A stretch of DNA of 64,000 nucleotides. It comes from Vibrio parahaemolyticus. Lineage in GTDB: Bacteria > Pseudomonadota > Gammaproteobacteria > Enterobacterales > Vibrionaceae. Shown piece by piece: positions 24,385 through 32,555 of this stretch. The DNA lies in assembly GCF_900460535.1 (NCBI RefSeq), contig NZ_UHIL01000002.1, forward strand, positions 1,426,001 to 1,490,000, in the 5' to 3' direction. Below the pieces are notes generated by a model. That model worked only from the letters and a program-made list of their open reading frames with translations. It made no database searches and had not been told where the DNA came from. The stretch's first letter is position 1, and each line of letters starts with the position of its first letter. The translations under genes and the position numbers were made by a program.

Positions 24385-26107
24385 TTCTCTTAGTTGGACG
24401 CAATTCTTTACGCAGTTTCATTTTATTCGACCGTTGTGGTTACTTGCTTTGATCCCCATGTTTTTCTTGGTGTGGTTGCGCTGGCGAGAAGAAAGCAAAC
24501 CAAGCTGGAAGGATATTCTGCCCGAACATTTACGCAATGCTTTGACGATAGGCGAGCGAGGTTGGCGCAAGCAACTGCCGCTTAAGCTCTTGATGCTGAT
24601 TGTACTAATCGCCATTGTGATTTGTGCAGGCCCAACGTGGCAACGTGAATCTTCTCCCTTTGGTGAAGATAAAGCCTCTCTGCTTGTGGTGCTTGATAAC
24701 AGCGACTCGATGCTGCAAAAAGATCTCCCACCAAGCCGCCTTGAGCGTTCCAAACAGAAAATACGCGATTTGTTAGTTGCGCGAAAAGGCGGAAAAACGG
24801 GTTTAGTCGTGTTTGCGGGCAGTGCTCATGTGGCGATGCCTGTGACTCAAGACAGCAAAGTATTTGACCCATTCTTGGCGGCCATTACGCCAGAAATCAT
24901 GCCCGTGCAAGGTAAGCTTGCTGAAAAAGCCTTGCCGTTAATTGATCAACAATTGCAAGGTCAACCAGGATCCACCGTTTTGTTGGTGAGCGACGGCGTG
25001 AACCCGGCCACGATTAAGCAATACCAAGCGTATTTTGCAGGCAAACCTTATCAACTGTTAATTCTTGCTGCGGGGAATACAGACATCGTGAGTAACAACC
25101 CGATGGATTTGGATTCTCTGCAAAAACTGGCCAGCCAGACCAACGGTCGATTGGTGGAAGTGACGGTCGATAACAGTGATATCGAACAACTGAATCGATA
25201 CGTTGAGCGCAATATGCAGCTGAATGGCAAATCTTCAATGCCTTGGAAAGACATGGGTTATCAACTGCTGTTCCCAATCGCGTTGATCATGATGCTGTGG
25301 TTTAGAAAAGGGTGGTTAGTGCAGTGGTGCGTGATTGCAATGGTGAGCGGTACACTGTTGATGCCGACCAGTGCAATGGCGGAGAACATTTCTGTTAAAG
25401 CCGAGCAGCCACAAGTTGTGCAAAAAGTGACGACCTTCGACAAGGTAGCGCAATGGTGGTGGGATTTGTGGCTGACGCCAGACCAACAAGGACAGCGTTT
25501 GTTCAACCAACAAGCGTATTTAGAAGCAGCGAAACACTTTGTCGATCCATTACGCAAAGGCACGGCGTACTACTACGCTAGCGAGTTTGAGCTCGCGCAC
25601 AGTGCGTTTTTGGAAATGCAAAACGACCCGTCCGAAGAGGTTAGAGATTACGGTCTTTACAATGCGGCGAGCGCGTTGGCGCGTCAGCGTGAATATTTGG
25701 CTGCTCGTGACTTGTTAAAATCCCTAGCCAGTAAGCCAACGTTGAGTGAGTCGTTAAGACCTGATGTTGAGCACAACTTGAAAGTGATTGCTGGCATCGT
25801 CGATGAGATAAATCAGATGAGTGAAAGTCAAGCCGGAACAGAGCAAGAGGCGTCAACCGAGCTAGGCGACAACCCTCAAACCGCAGAAGGAGCGGATGAA
25901 CAAACGTCAGCGGAGTTGATGATTAAAGAGACGTTAAGCGCAGACGACATCTTAGGTAGCCAAGAACTAGCCGACAAGTGGCTAAAGCGAGTCGAAGCGG
26001 ATCCGAAGTATTTCTTACGCGCTAAATTTCAAATTCAATTACGCTCGCCAACAACGGGTAGCTCAACTACTACAACGGAACACAATACAGAGGAGGCGGC
26101 CCAATGA
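24377..26107 (+). CDS. VWA plus TPR membrane protein (BatB/BatC-like)
   Basis: 576 residues. Two N-terminal TMs (LWLLALIPMFFLVWL and LMLIVLIAIVICAG), a VWA domain with MIDAS VLDNSDSM and LVSDGVNPATI, two further hydrophobic segments around residues 295-335 (LLFPIALIMMLWF and VIAMVSGTLLMPTSAMA), then TPR-like helices (AAKHFVDPLRKGTAYYYASEF) and an acidic, low-complexity linker. It looks like BatB and BatC fused. With the preceding VWA protein it would form the membrane part of the complex. Ends in an ATGA overlap with the next gene. Confidence 0.9.
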   Translation: MFDSLSWTQFFTQFHFIRPLWLLALIPMFFLVWLRWREESKPSWKDILPEHLRNALTIGERGWRKQLPLKLLMLIVLIAIVICAGPTWQRESSPFGEDKASLLVVLDNSDSMLQKDLPPSRLERSKQKIRDLLVARKGGKTGLVVFAGSAHVAMPVTQDSKVFDPFLAAITPEIMPVQGKLAEKALPLIDQQLQGQPGSTVLLVSDGVNPATIKQYQAYFAGKPYQLLILAAGNTDIVSNNPMDLDSLQKLASQTNGRLVEVTVDNSDIEQLNRYVERNMQLNGKSSMPWKDMGYQLLFPIALIMMLWFRKGWLVQWCVIAMVSGTLLMPTSAMAENISVKAEQPQVVQKVTTFDKVAQWWWDLWLTPDQQGQRLFNQQAYLEAAKHFVDPLRKGTAYYYASEFELAHSAFLEMQNDPSEEVRDYGLYNAASALARQREYLAARDLLKSLASKPTLSESLRPDVEHNLKVIAGIVDEINQMSESQAGTEQEASTELGDNPQTAEGADEQTSAELMIKETLSADDILGSQELADKWLKRVEADPKYFLRAKFQIQLRSPTTGSSTTTTEHNTEEAAQ

Positions 26108-27420
26108 TGATGAATGTCCATCGCGTTACCTCTTTTGCACTTCCTGCAAGGATAGTGGCATGGTTAGTGGTTTGTTTGAGTCTGTTCGTAAGTCGTCACG
26201 TTTTCGCTCAGGATATTTACGATCTTCAACGCAATCATGGTGTTGAGTTGCAAGCGTGGGTCGGTCAACAACCAACGGCTGGGGAAAAGCGTAAAACGCC
26301 AAGTTTTAGTGTCAACGAGCAAGTCATTTTAACCATCGAAGTGGCAACGCCGCGCTGGTTTACGGGTGGGACGCGAATTGGCAGTATTGAAATGCCCAAT
26401 GTTATCGCCAAACAGCGTAATCAGTTAGCCACTAACTTCACGGAGCACAAGGGCGGACAAACTTGGTCGCGTCAACGCTGGGAAGTGACTTTGTATCCAC
26501 AAGCATCTGGTGATTTTGTGATTCCACCTGTCGCAGTGGGCGTTCAGGTGTCAGCACCGGACGGCGAGAAGGTGTCAGGTACCCTTTACACGCAGCCGAT
26601 TAAGTTCAAAACTGTCTTGCCATCGGGATTGTTGAGCGATGACACGCCTTGGTTTTCTGCAACGCACGTAGACGTAAAACAAGAGTGGGAAACCTCCACT
26701 GAGTCACTCAAAGTTGGGGATGCAATCACGCGTAAAATCACCATTTCAGCTCAAGATTCGCTATCTGTGTTGCTACCAGACTTGTTGAAAGGAGAGTCAA
26801 CAACCCGTTACCAAGCGTATCCTCAACCGCACCGTCTTACAGATACGCAAACACGTGGTGATTACCAGTCAACACGCACAGAAGAGAGCGTGTACGTGAT
26901 TCAACAAGGTGGTGAATTAACCCTGCCAGATTATGAGTTCCGTTGGTGGAACAGTAAGACTCAGCAAGTGGAAACGGTGGTGTTAGAGGGCAAAACATTT
27001 GCCGCGAAGCACACGTTGAAATCCTTCATCAAAACATACTTTGCATGGATTGTATCCACGCTTGTATTTCTGGGTTTTGTGATTATTTCATTGGTAGCCA
27101 TTAAACGTTACTACCGCAACAGACCGACACCAGCATGGTTGACGTTCCACCGTTTGTTAAAGGCTAAACGTTGGTCTGAAGCAAGGACCGTATTGTACAA
27201 ACAATTGCGTTTAAATACGGCAGAGCTGGAAATGACCAAAGCCGATTCGAGTGAATCGTGGCAAAAAAGTGCGTCGCGAATGCAAAATGGTGAAAATAGC
27301 GCTCATTTAATGAAGTCGATGTGGCGCAAGATCCAGACCAAACAACAACGTTTTAAATTCCGTATTCCGCGAGCGTTACCAGAACTGGACAAAGTCATTG
27401 GAAGAGATGGCAATGAATAA
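26104..27420 (+). CDS. BatD-like protein
   Basis: 438 residues, BatD (oxygen tolerance) family. Signal peptide (IVAWLVVCLSLFVSRHVFAQ), extracytoplasmic beta-rich region with RWFTGGTRIGSIEMPNV, SRQRWEVTLYPQASGDFVIPP and a second repeat with GDAITRKITISAQ, then a TM (WIVSTLVFLGFVIISLVAI, near 315-335) and a short basic cytoplasmic tail. Last gene of the moxR operon, followed by a terminator. Bat proteins were named for aerotolerance in Bacteroides, but the role is unproven and the sulfatase context here suggests enzyme assembly (inference). Confidence 0.9.
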   Translation: MMMNVHRVTSFALPARIVAWLVVCLSLFVSRHVFAQDIYDLQRNHGVELQAWVGQQPTAGEKRKTPSFSVNEQVILTIEVATPRWFTGGTRIGSIEMPNVIAKQRNQLATNFTEHKGGQTWSRQRWEVTLYPQASGDFVIPPVAVGVQVSAPDGEKVSGTLYTQPIKFKTVLPSGLLSDDTPWFSATHVDVKQEWETSTESLKVGDAITRKITISAQDSLSVLLPDLLKGESTTRYQAYPQPHRLTDTQTRGDYQSTRTEESVYVIQQGGELTLPDYEFRWWNSKTQQVETVVLEGKTFAAKHTLKSFIKTYFAWIVSTLVFLGFVIISLVAIKRYYRNRPTPAWLTFHRLLKAKRWSEARTVLYKQLRLNTAELEMTKADSSESWQKSASRMQNGENSAHLMKSMWRKIQTKQQRFKFRIPRALPELDKVIGRDGNE

Positions 27421-27425
27421 AATGG

Positions 27426-27451
27426 GGCGCTAATATAGCGCCTCGTTTTTA
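27426..27451 (+). terminator. Terminator of the moxR/bat operon
   Basis: Stem GGCGCTA / TAGCGCC (27426-27432, 27436-27442) with a 3-base loop, then CGTTTTTATT. Confidence 0.85.
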
Positions 27452-27469
27452 TTAGAGAATAGAGTTCAA

Positions 27470-27895
27470 ATGAGCCAAGAGTTTATGCGCCGCGCATTGG
27501 AAGTGTCCAAAAATGCGCTTCCTGAATGTCAACCAAACCCGCCGGTTGGCTGCGTGTTAGTGAAAGACAACCAAATTGTTTCAGAAGGTCATACTCAAGC
27601 TATTGGTGGCAACCACGCGGAAGTAGAAGCGCTGAATGCATATCAAGGCTCGTTAGAATCGGTGACGGCATACGTTACGCTCGAACCGTGTTCGTTTGTA
27701 GGTCGCACGCCAGCTTGCGCGGTGACATTAGTGAAATCCGGTATTGGCAAAGTCGTCGTAGCCATGTTGGATCCAGATCCGCGCAACAGTGGTCGAGGTA
27801 TCGAGATTCTAAAACAAGCCGGTATTGAGGTAGAAATTGGTTTATGCGGCAAGGAAGTCAGCGAGTTTCTTACCCCATATTTAGGCAAATCTTAA
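27470..27895 (+). CDS. Stand-alone RibD-type deaminase domain
   Basis: 141 residues; zinc cytidine-deaminase fold with HAEVEAL (His49, Glu51) and the RibD-style zinc motif LEPCSFVGRTPAC (Cys74, Cys83). Full RibD is about 370 residues with a C-terminal reductase; here only the deaminase part exists and the stop is followed by non-coding sequence, so it is not an obvious frameshift remnant. The LEPCSxxGRTPxC signature suggests the substrate is a diaminohydroxy-pyrimidine of riboflavin synthesis or a related pyrimidine or pterin. It sits alone, just after the bat terminator. Confidence 0.85.
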   Translation: MSQEFMRRALEVSKNALPECQPNPPVGCVLVKDNQIVSEGHTQAIGGNHAEVEALNAYQGSLESVTAYVTLEPCSFVGRTPACAVTLVKSGIGKVVVAMLDPDPRNSGRGIEILKQAGIEVEIGLCGKEVSEFLTPYLGKS

Positions 27896-27955
27896 TGTAA
27901 GCTTTGGCCTGCACGTTAGCAGCCCACTTATGCGGTGAATGGAGTACGTCAAAAT

Positions 27956-27969
27956 TGAGTTAAAACTCA
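27956..27969. promoter_or_regulatory. Inverted repeat TGAGTT-AA-AACTCA upstream of lysR-yegS
   Basis: 14-bp dyad about 100 bases before the LysR gene, a plausible autoregulatory site. Only one copy seen. Confidence 0.3.
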
Positions 27970-28068
27970 TTAAAACAGGTCGTACCGCCCATTTCTTGTA
28001 CTTAGCTACGTTAACTATCATGCTGTTAGATTAAAATAGAAAAAGTGATTTTCGAAAAATTTAATAGC

Positions 28069-28974
28069 ATGAAACCGACCGATCTTAATCTCATCCCCAT
28101 TTTTATCGCCATCTACGAAGAGCGTAATTTGTCTCGGGCGGCGGCACGTTTAGACATCACCCAACCCGCGGTGAGTAAAGCGCTAGCAAGATTGCGCGAT
28201 ATCTACGACGAACCATTGTTTCACCGCAGTTCTTCTGGTGTTGAGCCAACATCGTTTGCTGTCGATATTTATCCGGCTATGGTTGCAGCGATAAAGAACT
28301 TTACCTCGACGCTGTCGGCATCGGTTGAGTTTGATCCTAAAGTTTCCAATCGCATTTTCTCTATCGCTTGCGTGTCAATTTTAAGCTACGAGTTGCTGCC
28401 ACAGTTGATGAAGCAGATTCACGAGTTAGCGCCGAATATCGCTTTGGAAGTGCACCCGCTGTTTACTGAGGATTACGAAAGTGATCTACGCTTACAACGT
28501 TATGATTTGATTATCGATTTAGCACCACGCGGGAGAACGGTCTTGAAAGTTGAACCCGTGATCACTGAGCGTTTGATGGTGGTGTGTAACAAAGATCACC
28601 CTCGTATCGCTGAGAGCATTTCTCAAGAGCAGTTTTTTGAAGAAGAACACGTTGCAGTATCGCAGTGGCAAAGCCGAAAAAGCATGCTGAGTGCAGAAGA
28701 TATTGTTGATTTGGACAAACGCAAAATCATGTATCGAGCCGCAGGAGCACTGGAAATGTTGCCGGTTATCTGCGGTAGCGAATACATTGGTTTGATGCCA
28801 GAATCGATGATTAAGTTGTTCAGTAATACCTATCATGTGAAAGCACTGCCGTTTCCATTTGATGTAACAACTTACGATCTTTGCACCATTTGGCACCCTA
28901 GCCGCACTAATGAAAGTGCTCATCAGTGGTTGCGCGCGCAAATCAAACACGCAGGGAAAGTCATCAAGAAATAG
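28069..28974 (+). CDS. LysR-type transcriptional regulator upstream of yegS
   Basis: 301 residues from the ATG at 28069 (MKPTDLNLIPIFIAIYEERN, a typical start for the NodD/LeuO-like branch); the frame is open to a GTG at 28045. HTH: LSRAAARLDITQPAVSKALARLRD, then LFHRSSSGVEPT. The C-terminal effector domain runs to the end. yegS starts ten bases after the stop, so the two are cotranscribed. It could also be a second candidate for control of the nearby sulfatase genes, which cannot be judged from sequence. Confidence 0.87.
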   Translation: MKPTDLNLIPIFIAIYEERNLSRAAARLDITQPAVSKALARLRDIYDEPLFHRSSSGVEPTSFAVDIYPAMVAAIKNFTSTLSASVEFDPKVSNRIFSIACVSILSYELLPQLMKQIHELAPNIALEVHPLFTEDYESDLRLQRYDLIIDLAPRGRTVLKVEPVITERLMVVCNKDHPRIAESISQEQFFEEEHVAVSQWQSRKSMLSAEDIVDLDKRKIMYRAAGALEMLPVICGSEYIGLMPESMIKLFSNTYHVKALPFPFDVTTYDLCTIWHPSRTNESAHQWLRAQIKHAGKVIKK

Positions 28975-28983
28975 GAAGTCCAT

Positions 28984-29883
28984 ATGAAGACAATACGAGC
29001 GATTCTAAACGGCAAAAAAGCCGGTAATCCTGAGCTAAGAGACGCCATCATGAAAATGAGAGACAGGGGCGTAGATGTGCAAGTTCGCGTCACTTGGGAA
29101 TCGCAAGATATGCCGCGTCTCGTGAAAGAAGCGGTAACGGATGGTATTGAGCGTATTGTTGTTGCGGGTGGCGATGGCACTGTCAATGAGGCTGCTTCGG
29201 CGCTTATCCACATTGATCATGAAAGTCGCCCTGAACTTGCCATTATTCCGCTTGGTACGGCCAATGATTTTGCGACCGCGAATCATATTCCAGATTCGAT
29301 TGCTGATGCATTAACGTTGGCAGTGGAAGGGCAAGCGCTGTCTGTTGATTGCGTTAAGGCGAATGATCGTTGCTTTATCAATGTTGCGGCGGCAGGTTTT
29401 GGCGCAGAAGTGACGGCAGAAACGCCTGTTGAGTTAAAAAACTTTCTCGGTGGTGGGGCTTACACACTGACTGGCGTGGTTAAGGCGCTCGGCTTCAAAC
29501 CTTATGATGGCAGCATCACTATCGAAGGGGGCCGTTACGATGGCGAAATGTTGTTAGGGGCATTTTGCAACAGCCGCTTAGCTGGTGGCGGTCAACAGCT
29601 CGCTCCCCATGCGATGATTGATGATGGTTTGATGGACTTAACGCTGGTTCGTCCGTTTTTACCGCATGAATTGCCCCAAGTCATTGAAGAGATTAACAAC
29701 CCATCCGAGAAAGGCGAGTTTGTGAAACACACCCGAGCCAGTTGGTTGGAGATCGATTTTCCGAATCCTCTACCACTTAACTTGGATGGCGAACCGTATC
29801 ATTCCCGTAAAGTTCGATTTGAAGTGCAACCAAAGAGTTTGAAGTTGGTGCTACCTAAAGATTGCCCGTGCGTGACGCACTAA
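28984..29883 (+). CDS. yegS: YegS-type lipid kinase
   Basis: 299 residues, DAGK-like kinase superfamily. Signatures: [24 protein letters not shown] (nucleotide-binding GGDGT), [25 protein letters not shown], and [22 protein letters not shown]. coli YegS phosphorylates phosphatidylglycerol in vitro; the physiological role is unclear. Strong Shine-Dalgarno (AGGAAG). Cotranscribed with the preceding LysR gene and closed by a strong terminator. Confidence 0.93.
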   Translation: MKTIRAILNGKKAGNPELRDAIMKMRDRGVDVQVRVTWESQDMPRLVKEAVTDGIERIVVAGGDGTVNEAASALIHIDHESRPELAIIPLGTANDFATANHIPDSIADALTLAVEGQALSVDCVKANDRCFINVAAAGFGAEVTAETPVELKNFLGGGAYTLTGVVKALGFKPYDGSITIEGGRYDGEMLLGAFCNSRLAGGGQQLAPHAMIDDGLMDLTLVRPFLPHELPQVIEEINNPSEKGEFVKHTRASWLEIDFPNPLPLNLDGEPYHSRKVRFEVQPKSLKLVLPKDCPCVTH

Positions 29884-29904
29884 GTCCAACCTTATGAGAT
29901 GAGC

Positions 29905-29936
29905 AAAACAAAGCCACAGATGGGTGGCTTTGTTTT
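29905..29936. terminator. Bidirectional terminator after yegS
   Basis: Perfect 13-bp stem AAAACAAAGCCAC / GTGGCTTTGTTTT (29905-29917, 29924-29936), loop AGATGG. Serves yegS and the convergent YgiW-type gene. Confidence 0.92.
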
Positions 29937-29983
29937 ATCACTATTTTTTACTGTTTCAACAATAGCTCCTTGGCTAGAGGACT

Positions 29984-30015
29984 TTCGTTGTTAGGGCTCT
30001 TCGTTGTTAGGGCTC
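29984..30015. repeat. Tandem 16-bp duplication
   Basis: TTCGTTGTTAGGGCTC occurs twice back to back (29984-29999, 30000-30015), directly downstream of the stop codon of the YgiW-type gene on the minus strand. Perfect copies suggest recent slippage. Confidence 0.9.
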
Positions 30016-30017
30016 GT

Positions 30018-30353
30018 TTATAGCTTTTGGATGGTATCTACGTCGATTTGCATGGTGGTCCATTCTGAATCGATTTCGCCACGAATTGCCACTTTGTCGT
30101 TTGGTGTCACGTCTAAGCCCATCCATTCTTCGTTGTCGATCTCTACTTCGATTTCGCCAGTGCTGTCTTTGAACAAGTAAGTCTCGTTACCTAGTGATTG
30201 AATGATGTGCCCAGTGAGCATTACGGCGCTGTCTTCAGTTGCGTTTTGCGCATCTTTCACTGTGTTGATTACGCTTACTTCTGGGCCATTAAAAGCGGCG
30301 AAAGCCGAGCTTGAAAGTAGGGCAAACATGGATGCCAAAATCATTTTTTTCAT
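30018..30353 (-). CDS. YgiW/YdeI-family periplasmic OB-fold stress protein
   Basis: 111 residues with a signal peptide ending AFAAF (cut near residue 19) and the BOF (bacterial OB-fold) domain: VMLTGHIIQSLGNETYLFKDSTGEIEVEIDNEEW, GLDVTPNDKVAIRGEID. The family has periplasmic stress-tolerance roles (YgiW/VisP) but no defined enzymatic function. Strong AAGGAAAC Shine-Dalgarno. It is transcribed with the upstream barrel protein (16-base gap). Confidence 0.9.
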   Translation of the reverse strand: MKKMILASMFALLSSSAFAAFNGPEVSVINTVKDAQNATEDSAVMLTGHIIQSLGNETYLFKDSTGEIEVEIDNEEWMGLDVTPNDKVAIRGEIDSEWTTMQIDVDTIQKL

Positions 30354-30368
30354 TATCGTTTCCTTAAA

Positions 30369-31016
30369 TTAAAAGTAGTAAGTTGTGCCTACGTTAAAGG
30401 ATGCTGTGTTTGCGTAGCTGTCTAGTTGGTATTTTGCGTTTGCGCCAATGGTGAGCTTTGGGAACACTTGGTATTCCGCGCCCACAGAGAACATTGCGCC
30501 GAACTCATTATTTTTCTCCGCGCTATGGAAAAGCGTGTTGCTCATTTCCACATCGTCATTCGCAACAAGTTCATATTCTTGATGTTTAGACACCTTGGCG
30601 TCGTATTGTGTGTAAGTTAGACCCGCTTTGAATTTGGTTGTCCATTTATCGTTTAATGCGTAGCTAAACGCTGGTATTAGCGACACTTGTTTGGCTTTGA
30701 TTGACGCATCCCAATCCATTTCATGATGGTAATCTTTGCCATCGATTGGTTTGATACCTAGGTTTTTTGAACGGCTATCATCAAGGTCAAACTGGCTGTA
30801 ACCCAGTTCCAATGCCCAGTTGTCATTAAATGCGTAACCGACAAAGCCTGAGAAAATACCATCTTCAAGTTCAGGGTTGAGTGTTACGTTGTCAGCTGAA
30901 AAGTGAGGTTCCAAATCATGGTCAGTGGTGCCTAATCCATATTCCAGACCTACATAAGGAGCCGCAGATACCGAAACTGAGCAGGTAACAAGTAACGCAA
31001 GAAGTGTTTTGTTCAT
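30369..31016 (-). CDS. AcfA/OmpA-like outer-membrane beta-barrel protein
   Basis: 215 residues. Signal peptide ending VSAAP (near 19), then alternating amphipathic strands: YVGLEYGLGTTDHD, SGFVGYAFNDNWALELGYSQF, VSLIPAFSYALNDKWTTKFKAGLTYTQYD, FGAMFSVGAEYQVFPKLTIGANAKYQL, and the last strand ending in Phe (NVGTTYYF), as in outer-membrane proteins. Eight strands fit. Size and N-terminus resemble the V. cholerae accessory colonisation factor AcfA; I cannot confirm orthology. Cotranscribed with the YgiW-type gene. Confidence 0.82.
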   Translation of the reverse strand: MNKTLLALLVTCSVSVSAAPYVGLEYGLGTTDHDLEPHFSADNVTLNPELEDGIFSGFVGYAFNDNWALELGYSQFDLDDSRSKNLGIKPIDGKDYHHEMDWDASIKAKQVSLIPAFSYALNDKWTTKFKAGLTYTQYDAKVSKHQEYELVANDDVEMSNTLFHSAEKNNEFGAMFSVGAEYQVFPKLTIGANAKYQLDSYANTASFNVGTTYYF

Positions 31017-31119
31017 TCTAATTTTGCCTCTTCAAATCAACTTAGTGAGTAGAAGCGCATTTTGTGTGATGAAGCGTGAAGTGATCGTGAAGAAATAAAA
31101 GAATTTGGCATGCAAATAG

Positions 31120-31148
31120 AAAAATTCCCCAAAGCGTGGGGAATTTTT
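31120..31148. terminator. Bidirectional terminator after the HAD phosphatase gene
   Basis: Perfect 11-bp stem AAAAATTCCCC / GGGGAATTTTT (31120-31130, 31138-31148), loop AAAGCGT. Confidence 0.88.
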
Positions 31149-31193
31149 CGGTCTTGGTTCGTAAATTGATTGGGCTTCGAACAGCACTCCTGT

Positions 31194-32177
31194 TTAATAA
31201 ACAGCGCACCAATCGTTTTTCATGTCTATAAGCTGCCAGTTGTCACGCTCATTGGCTTCGTCTAACGCTTTATCTAAGCGGCCTACGTCCGATTGACGGT
31301 CGTATTTCCACTCGCGCGCTTCGTCAGTGTGATGCACAATCATCGCCATAGAATTTGGTTGGCTTGTCGCCCACTGCATCATCGCTTGGTCTCCGTCCGA
31401 GTTACCAACGGCGAGCACTGGTTTCTTACCAATAATGTACTGAATGTTTTCGACTTTCACTTCTTTATCATCGAGCGTTAACAGTTCGCCCAACTTCATC
31501 ACTTTAGGTTGACCATCGTTAAAGCTGTATTCGTATTTCAACGCGCTGCCGATGATTTGTTCTTCAGGAATGTTGTAAGCTTCTGGCGCCCACACGCGCA
31601 TAAAGTCCACGCCACCACCCGAAACAATGTAGGTTTTGAAGTTGTTCTCTTGCAGGTACGTAAGCATTTCGCGCATCGGCTTAAAGGTGAGGTCATTGTA
31701 GGCTTTACCAAAGCGCTTGTCTTTCGCCGCTGCAAGCCATTGCTCGACGGATTGTTGGTATTCTTCTACAGTCATGCCGCTGTGGGTGACTTTCATGATT
31801 TGGAGTAGCGATTCTTTACCGCCAGCAAAGACTTTCTCTAAGTCGTTTTCAATGACGGATTTAAAAGGTTCCTGCGTTTTCCATTCTGGATGCGTTTTCG
31901 CAAGGGCTTTGATTTGATCCAACGCGAACGCAATTTGGAAATAAATCGGCTTTTCTGACCAAAGTGTACCGTCGTTGTCGAACACGGCAATGCGGTCAGA
32001 AACGGGAATAAATGTTGCCTTTGAACTGTCGGTAGATTGCTCGACAAAATTCACAATGGCGGTTTTGCTGTCGCTGTCTTTCCAAGAAGGGAGCAGGTTG
32101 GCATCGCAATCTTTCGCGAGGCTGGAAAAAGATAAGCTAGTTAAGACGGCAAGAGTACAGAGATGGATTTTGTTCAT
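31194..32177 (-). CDS. Periplasmic HAD-superfamily phosphatase
   Basis: 327 residues with a signal peptide (MNKIHLCTLAVLTSLSFSSLA, cut before KDCD). HAD motif I is VFDNDGTLWSEKP (nucleophile Asp67, acid/base Asp69), motif II region TYIVSGGGVDFMR, motif III Lys near KYEYSFN, and motif IV AVGNSDGDQAMMQW. This is the SerB-like HAD branch; the substrate is probably a small phosphomonoester scavenged in the periplasm (inference). It has a strong GAGGTAA Shine-Dalgarno. It is divergent from anSME 2, 378 bases away. Confidence 0.88.
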   Translation of the reverse strand: MNKIHLCTLAVLTSLSFSSLAKDCDANLLPSWKDSDSKTAIVNFVEQSTDSSKATFIPVSDRIAVFDNDGTLWSEKPIYFQIAFALDQIKALAKTHPEWKTQEPFKSVIENDLEKVFAGGKESLLQIMKVTHSGMTVEEYQQSVEQWLAAAKDKRFGKAYNDLTFKPMREMLTYLQENNFKTYIVSGGGVDFMRVWAPEAYNIPEEQIIGSALKYEYSFNDGQPKVMKLGELLTLDDKEVKVENIQYIIGKKPVLAVGNSDGDQAMMQWATSQPNSMAMIVHHTDEAREWKYDRQSDVGRLDKALDEANERDNWQLIDMKNDWCAVY

Positions 32178-32555
32178 TATTTACCTCGATTGATTTCACT
32201 AGGTTGTGATCCCTAAAAAGGGCAATGAGGGCGGATAACCTTAAACGACCACTTACACGTTGTACTCATGTCATTTTCTCGCCCACGCGTTAGCGTTGAA
32301 AATTCGCCTTCATCATAAGCAAGCGTAGTCGCATTCCTTGGTTGTGCACGAAATGAATAGCGTAATGCTTCCAAAACGCCGCATACGGGTTATCTCAAAC
32401 TGCCCAAAGTAGAGTAGCAACAAGCGCCATGAAAATAGGTTATAAGCGGTATAACAAGCCTGCGGTATTAATGAAATTTATGATTGGGTCATCAAGGTGA
32501 ATCGCAGGTAAATATCCGGATCACGCCTTCAAATTCGCAACAGCAAAGGTGACTC
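32178..32555. other. Divergent promoter region between the HAD phosphatase and anSME 2
   Basis: 378 bases, no convincing ORF. Contains the GTTATA-N5-TATAAC element at 32439-32455, nothing else recognised. Confidence 0.5.
32439..32455. promoter_or_regulatory. Operator-like inverted repeat GTTATA-N5-TATAAC upstream of anSME 2
   Basis: Perfect 6-bp arms, spacer AGCGG, 100 bases before the anSME 2 start. Arms identical in sequence and spacing to the element at 10812-10828, with a different spacer, which is the expected behaviour of a protein binding site. Confidence 0.6.

Noticed and set aside
20784..27420. Calling the bat operon an aerotolerance system
   Set aside because: The name comes from Bacteroides and the role is unproven; context here points to enzyme assembly instead.
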